11,081 nt of DNA from Burkholderiales bacterium RIFCSPHIGHO2_12_FULL_61_11 (GTDB lineage: Bacteria; Pseudomonadota; Gammaproteobacteria; Burkholderiales; Burkholderiaceae_C), in NCBI GenBank assembly GCA_001770785.1, contig MERZ01000005.1, positions 1 to 11,081 on the forward strand, written 5' to 3'. Positions 6,994 to 11,081 of this stretch are shown here, piece by piece (positions within the stretch are counted from its first letter, which is position 1; each line of letters begins with the position of its first letter). The position numbers and the translations under genes are program-made. The notes below the pieces were generated by a model. It had not been told where the DNA came from and did no database searches. It saw only the letters and a list, made by a program, of their open reading frames with translations.

Positions 6994-7863
6994 ATGCTGA
7001 ATTTTCTGGGTATTCTGTTCGACGGACTGGCCTACGGCACGCTATTGTTTCTGATCTCGGTCGGGCTTTCCGTGACGCTGGGCTTGATGGGCTTCATCAA
7101 TCTTGCGCATGGCGTCTTCGCGATGGTGGGCGGTTATTTGCTGGTAGTGCTAATGGGGCGCTTTGGGATGGGCTTCGTGGCCTCCCTCCCCATCATTTTC
7201 GTCGTGGTTGCGCTGGCCAGCCTGGTGTTGGAGCGTACGCTGTATCGTCCGCTGTACAAGAGCTCGCATCTGGACCAGGTGCTCATGACGGTCGGGATCA
7301 TTTTCGTCGCGGTCGCAGGAGCCACGTATTTCTGGGGTGCCGGCCAGCAACCCGTGGCCATCCCTGACTGGATGAGTGGGCAGTTGCCGGTGGCGGGGCT
7401 CGACCTGTCACGCTATCGGCTGTTCCTGATGGGGGTCGGGGCGATCATCACCCTGCTGCTGGTATTCGGTCTGGAACGCACCCGCTTCGGGGCGCGCGTG
7501 CGCGCCTCGGTGGAGCGGCATCGCACCGCCGAGGCGATGGGCATCCATGTCGAGCGCGTGTTTCAGCTCACCTTCGCCATCGGTAGCGGCCTGGCAGGCC
7601 TGGGTGGCGCGCTGGGCGTGAACGTGCTTGGCCTCGATCCAGGCTTTCCGCTGAAATTCCTCGTGTACTTCCTGTTGATCGTCGTCGTCGGCGGTCCCGG
7701 CAAAGTGATCGGCACGCTGTTGGCCGCGCTGCTTCTGGGCGTGGCCGACACCGCCGGCAAGTATTACGTGCCGGAAACCGGCGCGTTCGTGATCTACATC
7801 GCAATGATCGTCCTGTTGTTGCTGTTTCCGAACGGCCTGCTAGGGCGGAGCAAGGTCATATGA
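6994..7863 (+). CDS. HAAT-type ABC transporter permease, LivH-like
   Basis: This 289-residue integral inner-membrane protein is one half of the translocation pore. It is highly hydrophobic, with about eight membrane segments beginning directly at the N-terminus (MLNFLGILFDGLAYGTLLFL). The family hallmark NLAHGVFAMVGGY is at 36-48. The cytoplasmic coupling loop, RTRFGARVRASVERHRTAEAMGI (163-184), is the region that contacts the ATPases, and VVGGPGKVIGTLLAALLLGV (231-250) is the usual C-terminal signature. The length is typical for LivH. No clear Shine-Dalgarno sequence precedes its ATG, which is unusual in this operon, so expression may depend on reinitiation after the binding-protein gene. 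Its stop overlaps the next start by 4 bases (ATGA). Confidence 0.92.
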   Translation: MLNFLGILFDGLAYGTLLFLISVGLSVTLGLMGFINLAHGVFAMVGGYLLVVLMGRFGMGFVASLPIIFVVVALASLVLERTLYRPLYKSSHLDQVLMTVGIIFVAVAGATYFWGAGQQPVAIPDWMSGQLPVAGLDLSRYRLFLMGVGAIITLLLVFGLERTRFGARVRASVERHRTAEAMGIHVERVFQLTFAIGSGLAGLGGALGVNVLGLDPGFPLKFLVYFLLIVVVGGPGKVIGTLLAALLLGVADTAGKYYVPETGAFVIYIAMIVLLLLFPNGLLGRSKVI

Positions 7864-8882
7864 GCAAGCAAGTCGCAACCTCATCGATCGCAATGCCGCA
7901 CTACCTCGTGGCACTGGCAGCGCGCGAGCGCTGGAACAAGGTCGAGATCACTTTCTGGCTGGCGTTGTTGGCAGTTTACTTCGTGCTGCCGGGCTACCTC
8001 ATGTTCGCGTCGCAGATACTGATCACTGGATTGTTTGCGCTGTCGCTCGATCTGATCCTCGGTTATGCCGGCATCGTGACCCTGGGCCATGCCGCATTCT
8101 TCGGGCTGGGAGCCTACACCGCCGGTCTGCTCACCAAATGGGGGCTGGGCGAGCCGGTGGCGGGCCTGCTGATCGCCGGCGCGGTGGCGGGAATCTTCGG
8201 CTATATGACCAGTTTTCTGGTCTTGCGCGGCAAGGATCTGACGCGGCTGATGATCACGCTGGGCATCAGCCAGCTGTTGTATGAAGTCGCCAATCGCGCC
8301 ACCGACCTGACCGGGGGGGTGGACGGCTTGCAGGGCATCGCAGTGGGCAAGATTTTGGGGCTGTTCAGCTTCGACATGGGGGGCAAGACGGCTTATCTCT
8401 ATGTGCTGGGCGTGAGTTCCCTGCTGTTTGTGCTGGTACGCGCGCTGATCACCTCGCCCTACGGCCTGTCACTGCGCACCATCCGCGAGAACCCGCAACG
8501 CGCGTTGGCGATCGGTATTCCAATCCGTTCGCGGCTGACTAACATCTACACTTTCTCGGCGATGCTGGCCGGCATCGCCGGGGCGCTGCTGATGCAGACC
8601 ACGCAGTTCGTCGCGATCGACATCTTTAACTTTCAGCGCTCGGCCGATTTGCTGATCATTCTGATCATCGGCGGCGCCGCGACGCTCTATGGCGGATTCG
8701 TCGGCGCGGCCGTGTTCATGATCGCGCAGGACAGGCTGGCCAGCATCAATCCAGAATACTGGCTGTTCTGGCTCGGTATTTTGCTGATCGTCAGCACCTT
8801 GTATCTGCGCGGCGGATTGCTGGGCGCATTGCGGCGTCTGATGCAACTGGCGCAGCGCGCGCGAAAAGGAGGGCGCTCATGA
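7860..8882 (+). CDS. HAAT-type ABC transporter permease, LivM-like
   Basis: This 340-residue integral membrane protein is the second half of the pore. A short polar N-terminus (1-30) precedes the membrane segments. GYAGIVTLGHAAFFGLGAYTA (68-88) and TGGVDGL (151-157) are LivM-family hallmarks. The coupling loop is LRTIRENPQRALAIGIPI (205-222), followed by SAMLAGIAGALL and IIGGAATLYGGFVGAA. The C-terminus is basic (residues 325-340) and cytoplasmic. It overlaps the upstream permease and downstream ATPase genes by 4 bases each, so the three should be translationally coupled. Its last codons contain the excellent ribosome site of the next gene. The family is secure, but the substrate cannot be read from the permease. 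Confidence 0.92.
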   Translation: MSKQVATSSIAMPHYLVALAARERWNKVEITFWLALLAVYFVLPGYLMFASQILITGLFALSLDLILGYAGIVTLGHAAFFGLGAYTAGLLTKWGLGEPVAGLLIAGAVAGIFGYMTSFLVLRGKDLTRLMITLGISQLLYEVANRATDLTGGVDGLQGIAVGKILGLFSFDMGGKTAYLYVLGVSSLLFVLVRALITSPYGLSLRTIRENPQRALAIGIPIRSRLTNIYTFSAMLAGIAGALLMQTTQFVAIDIFNFQRSADLLIILIIGGAATLYGGFVGAAVFMIAQDRLASINPEYWLFWLGILLIVSTLYLRGGLLGALRRLMQLAQRARKGGRS

Positions 8883-9640
8883 ACGCCGTGCTGAGAACGT
8901 CGAATCTGTGCAAGTCCTTTGGCAGCATCAATGTCACGCAAGACTTCAATCTGGCCCTCGCGGTCGGCACGCGCCATGCGCTGATCGGCCCCAATGGCGC
9001 AGGCAAGACCACCCTGGTCAATCAGCTCACGGGCATGCTACGCCCATCGAGCGGATCGATATGGCTGGATGGCGAGGAGATCACCCACCTGGCGCAGGAG
9101 GAACGGGTGCGGCGCGGCTTGTCTCGCACCTTCCAGATCAACACACTGTTTGCCAACCTGACGCCGCTCGAAGCGGTGACCAGCGCCATCTGCGAGCGCG
9201 AGCGCGATAACTTTAGCGTGTTGCAGCGGCGCTTGTTCCCGCTCTCGCGGCGCCGTGCCGAGATCGACGAAGCCTACCAGTTGCTCGATCAGCTCAAGTT
9301 GGGACAAGACTGCCTGCGGAAGACGCACGAACTCGCCTACGGCAAGCAGCGCCTGCTGGAAATGGCGCTGGCCCTGGCGGTGCGGCCCAAGGTGCTGCTG
9401 CTCGACGAGCCAGCCGCCGGCGTACCCGAGGGGGAAAGCAATGATTTGTTCGACGTGCTGAGCGATTTGCCGAAAGATATCACCATCCTGCTGATCGAGC
9501 ACGACATGTCGCTGGTGTTCCGTTTCGCCCAAAGCATGACGGTCATGGTCGCCGGCGCTGAACTGGTATCGGGCACGCCGGCCGAGATTGCGCAGGACCC
9601 GCGCGTGCGCGAAGTCTATCTGGGGAAGGGACATGTCTGA
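8879..9640 (+). CDS. HAAT-type ABC transporter ATP-binding protein, LivG-like
   Basis: This 253-residue cytoplasmic ATPase is one of two that power uptake. In order it has Walker A GPNGAGKTT (37-45), Q-loop Q86 in SRTFQ, signature region LAYGKQRLLE (152-161), Walker B KVLLLDEP (171-178) and switch histidine H208 in LIEHD. The LivG family uses SYGQQR rather than LSGGQ, and here the first residue is A, giving AYGKQ. The D-loop is also altered: AAGVPEGES where relatives usually have AAGLNPEE or similar. All catalytic residues remain, so it is probably active. A perfect ribosome site, AAGGAGG, at 8866-8872 lies six bases before the start. The gene overlaps the permease by 4 bases and the second ATPase by 8. 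Confidence 0.92.
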   Translation: MNAVLRTSNLCKSFGSINVTQDFNLALAVGTRHALIGPNGAGKTTLVNQLTGMLRPSSGSIWLDGEEITHLAQEERVRRGLSRTFQINTLFANLTPLEAVTSAICERERDNFSVLQRRLFPLSRRRAEIDEAYQLLDQLKLGQDCLRKTHELAYGKQRLLEMALALAVRPKVLLLDEPAAGVPEGESNDLFDVLSDLPKDITILLIEHDMSLVFRFAQSMTVMVAGAELVSGTPAEIAQDPRVREVYLGKGHV

Positions 9641-10346
9641 GATGCTCTCTTTGGAAAACGTCGTGGCCGGTTACGGCGAGGCCAAAGTGCTGGACGGCTG
9701 CACCTTGTCGCTGCATGACGGCGAAAGCCTGGCCGTTCTGGGACGCAACGGCGTCGGCAAAAGCACACTGTTGATGACGCTGATGGGGCACACGCGGGTG
9801 CACAGCGGCGCCATCCGCTGGCTGGGGCGGGACCTGGCCGGCATTGCGCCGCATCGCCGCGCCGGCATTGGCCTGGGCTGGGTGCCACAGGAGCGGGAAA
9901 TCTTTGCCTCGCTGACCGTGGAAGAAAACTTGAGCATCACTGCACTGCCCGGCAAATGGGACCTGACGCGCATTTACGGACTGTTTCCGAGATTGAAGGA
10001 GCGGCGCCGCAACTGGGGCAACGAACTGTCCGGCGGCGAACAGCAGATGCTGGCGATCGGTCGGGCGCTGATGCTGAATCCGAAACTGCTGTTGCTGGAT
10101 GAACCGCTCGAAGGACTGGCGCCGGTGATCGTCGAGCAACTGTGCGAGGCGATCGGGCGCATGGTCAAGGAGGAAGGACAGGCGCTGGTGCTGGTCGAGC
10201 AGCGCGCGGAGCAGGCGCTGCAACTCACGCATCGCTGCGTAGTGCTGGAACGCGGCCGGATCGTACACGTCGCCGACAGCCCGACCCAGCTTCAGGACAT
10301 GGCGATGCTCGACAAGTGGGTCGGGGTGCGTTTGTCAGAAGTTTAG
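9633..10346 (+). CDS. HAAT-type ABC transporter ATP-binding protein, LivF-like
   Basis: This is a 237-residue cytoplasmic ATPase, the partner of the LivG-like subunit. Walker A is GRNGVGKST (37-45), the Q-loop is PQERE (Q86), the signature is a full LSGGEQQ (132-138), and Walker B is KLLLLDEP (151-158). EGLAPVI follows as D-loop, and VEQRA (188-192) has Q190 in place of the switch histidine, which is normal for LivF proteins. The start at 9633 overlaps the upstream stop by 8 bases and has GGGGAA just before it. An earlier in-frame ATG at 9588 would add 15 unrelated residues. It is the last gene of the operon, and no strong terminator hairpin is visible in the next 100 bases. Confidence 0.92.
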   Translation: MSEMLSLENVVAGYGEAKVLDGCTLSLHDGESLAVLGRNGVGKSTLLMTLMGHTRVHSGAIRWLGRDLAGIAPHRRAGIGLGWVPQEREIFASLTVEENLSITALPGKWDLTRIYGLFPRLKERRRNWGNELSGGEQQMLAIGRALMLNPKLLLLDEPLEGLAPVIVEQLCEAIGRMVKEEGQALVLVEQRAEQALQLTHRCVVLERGRIVHVADSPTQLQDMAMLDKWVGVRLSEV

Positions 10347-10396
10347 GCGCTCACGTCGAACTCACGTCAAAGAAGTCAAGGCCCGCGTCGAATCGC

Positions 10397-10425
10397 TTGC
10401 ATTTCTTCAGGACTCAGGTTAAATT
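10397..10425 (+). promoter_or_regulatory. weak promoter candidate before the short-chain dehydrogenase
   Basis: TTGCAT (10397-10402) and TAAATT (10420-10425) stand 17 bases apart, matching consensus at 3 and 4 of 6 positions. The site 2 palindrome begins six bases downstream, so a bound repressor would cover the transcription start. The AT-rich character compared with the neighbouring genes supports a promoter here. The hexamers themselves are unconvincing. Confidence 0.3.
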
Positions 10426-10430
10426 AGCAT

Positions 10431-10454
10431 TAATGAATGAACAATCATTCATTA
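10431..10454. promoter_or_regulatory. operator-like palindrome upstream of the dehydrogenase (site 2)
   Basis: TAATGAATGA and TCATTCATTA are perfect 10-base inverted arms around a 4-base spacer (ACAA), centred about 111 bases before the ATG at 10554. It shares its centre and 15 of 17 core bases with site 1 before the transporter operon. Size and symmetry are typical of TetR-family operators, and the form is the one recalled for Bacillus FadR. A MarR-family regulator, as controls bad/ali genes in Rhodopseudomonas, is an alternative. Confidence 0.7.
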
Positions 10455-10470
10455 TGACCTTGGGCTTACT

Positions 10471-10485
10471 CGCAGCAAAGCTGCG
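10471..10485 (+). other. small hairpin in the dehydrogenase leader
   Basis: CGCAGC and GCTGCG form a perfect 6-base stem with an AAA loop, 17 bases after the site 2 palindrome. No T-run follows, so it is not an intrinsic terminator. It would lie in the 5' untranslated region if transcription starts near the palindrome. It has no assigned role. Confidence 0.25.
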
Positions 10486-10553
10486 CTCCAGTAGCAGCAG
10501 GCACAAAGGCCTGTACTACTTCAACCCTTAACCTTTCAGTCAGGATATCGACC

Positions 10554-11081
10554 ATGCGAATAGACGGCAAAACAGCGGTAGTGACAGGCGGCGCTTCGGG
10601 AATCGGCCGGGCCACGGTCGAGACGTTGGCGCAGGCGGGTGCCCATGTGCTGCTCGGCGACATTGACGAGGAGCGCGGCGGCGCGGCGGCGGCAGCGCTG
10701 AGGGACCAGGGCCACGACGTGCACTTCATCCGGCTCGACGTCACCGATGCGGCATCGATCGCGGCCTTCAAACTGGAAGCGTACCGCGCCAGGGAGCACG
10801 TCGATATTGTGGCCAACGTGGCTGGCTGGGGCAAAATCCAGCCCTTTGTTGAAAACACACCGGAGTTTTGGCGCAAGATCATCGACCTGAACCTGATGGG
10901 GCCGGTGGCAGTGACGCGCGCCTTCCTCGACCAGATGATCGAACGCGGTGCCGGCAGGATTGTCACCATCGCCAGTGACGCCGGGCGCGTCGGCAGCATG
11001 GGCGAGACGGTGTATTCGGGTGCCAAGGGCGGGGCCATCGCGTTCACCAAGGCGCTGGCGCGAGAAATGGCGCGCTACAGC
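10554..11081 (+). CDS. short-chain dehydrogenase/reductase, BadH-like (3' end beyond window)
   Basis: The first 176 residues of a classical SDR are present, and the gene runs off the right edge. The cofactor motif TGGASGIG (11-18) and D36 at the end of the second strand indicate NAD(H) preference. The catalytic set is N113, S141, Y154 and K158 (YSGAK). The usual NNAG is NVAG here (88-91). SDAGRVGSMGETVYSGAKGG (141-160) and AGW (90-92) resemble BadH, the 2-hydroxycyclohexanecarboxyl-CoA dehydrogenase that oxidises the ring hydroxyl in cyclohexanecarboxylate/benzoate degradation. This is from memory, and FabG-like or other acyl-CoA SDRs share parts of it. The start has AGGA at 10542-10545. The shared operator links it to the transporter operon, and further pathway genes probably follow downstream. 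Confidence 0.88.
   Translation, partial: MRIDGKTAVVTGGASGIGRATVETLAQAGAHVLLGDIDEERGGAAAAALRDQGHDVHFIRLDVTDAASIAAFKLEAYRAREHVDIVANVAGWGKIQPFVENTPEFWRKIIDLNLMGPVAVTRAFLDQMIERGAGRIVTIASDAGRVGSMGETVYSGAKGGAIAFTKALAREMARYS

Noticed and set aside
10347..10430. Searched for an intrinsic terminator after the transporter operon
   Set aside because: No stable stem followed by a T-run was found, so readthrough into the dehydrogenase gene remains possible.
10433..10531. Short open frame starting with ATG inside the site 2 palindrome (32 codons)
   Set aside because: Its first codons are simply the operator sequence, it has no ribosome site and no recognisable protein character, and it ends before the dehydrogenase start. 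More likely untranslated leader.

Overview
The window reads as a GC-rich betaproteobacterial chromosome segment, most likely order Burkholderiales and probably family Comamonadaceae (Polaromonas/Rhodoferax/Variovorax-like). The assignment rests on protein style: a PhaM-type polyhydroxybutyrate granule protein, a 327-residue FAH-family hydrolase, a FIST-domain protein and DadA, all of kinds common in that group. It is an inference from reading, not from a search. Nine protein genes are visible, eight complete and one running off the right edge. No RNA gene, IS element, CRISPR array or integrase was seen.

Left half (1-5250), housekeeping or storage metabolism: an FAH-family hydrolase (165-1148, +) faces a small VOC/glyoxalase-fold protein (1243-1656, -). 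Then comes a likely two-gene operon, phaM (1860-2606, +) and a FIST N/C-domain sensor protein (about 2621-3946, +), only 14 bases apart. The FIST gene runs tail-to-tail into a DadA-type D-amino acid dehydrogenase (3907-5250, -), and the two coding regions overlap by 40 bp.

A gene-free stretch of about 500 bp (5251-5754) holds the dadA promoter and, at its far end, an operator-like palindrome.

Right half (5755-11081), a transport/catabolic module: a complete branched-chain-amino-acid-type (HAAT) ABC transporter, with periplasmic binding protein, two permeases and two ATPases (5755-10346). The last four genes are joined by 4-8 base stop/start overlaps. After a 207-bp gap comes a short-chain dehydrogenase (10554 to the edge) resembling BadH, the 2-hydroxycyclohexanecarboxyl-CoA dehydrogenase of cyclohexanecarboxylate/benzoate degradation.

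The most informative observation is that the binding-protein gene and the dehydrogenase gene each have the same operator-like sequence about 90-110 bases upstream of their start codons. Its form is ATGAATGA-N4-TCATT, with an extended palindrome at the second site. This looks like the site of an acyl-CoA-responsive TetR (FadR-like) repressor and ties the transporter and the dehydrogenase into one regulon. The simplest reading is uptake of a carboxylic acid, perhaps alicyclic, followed by CoA-linked degradation, with derepression by a CoA thioester. The regulator gene and the rest of the pathway are not in the window.
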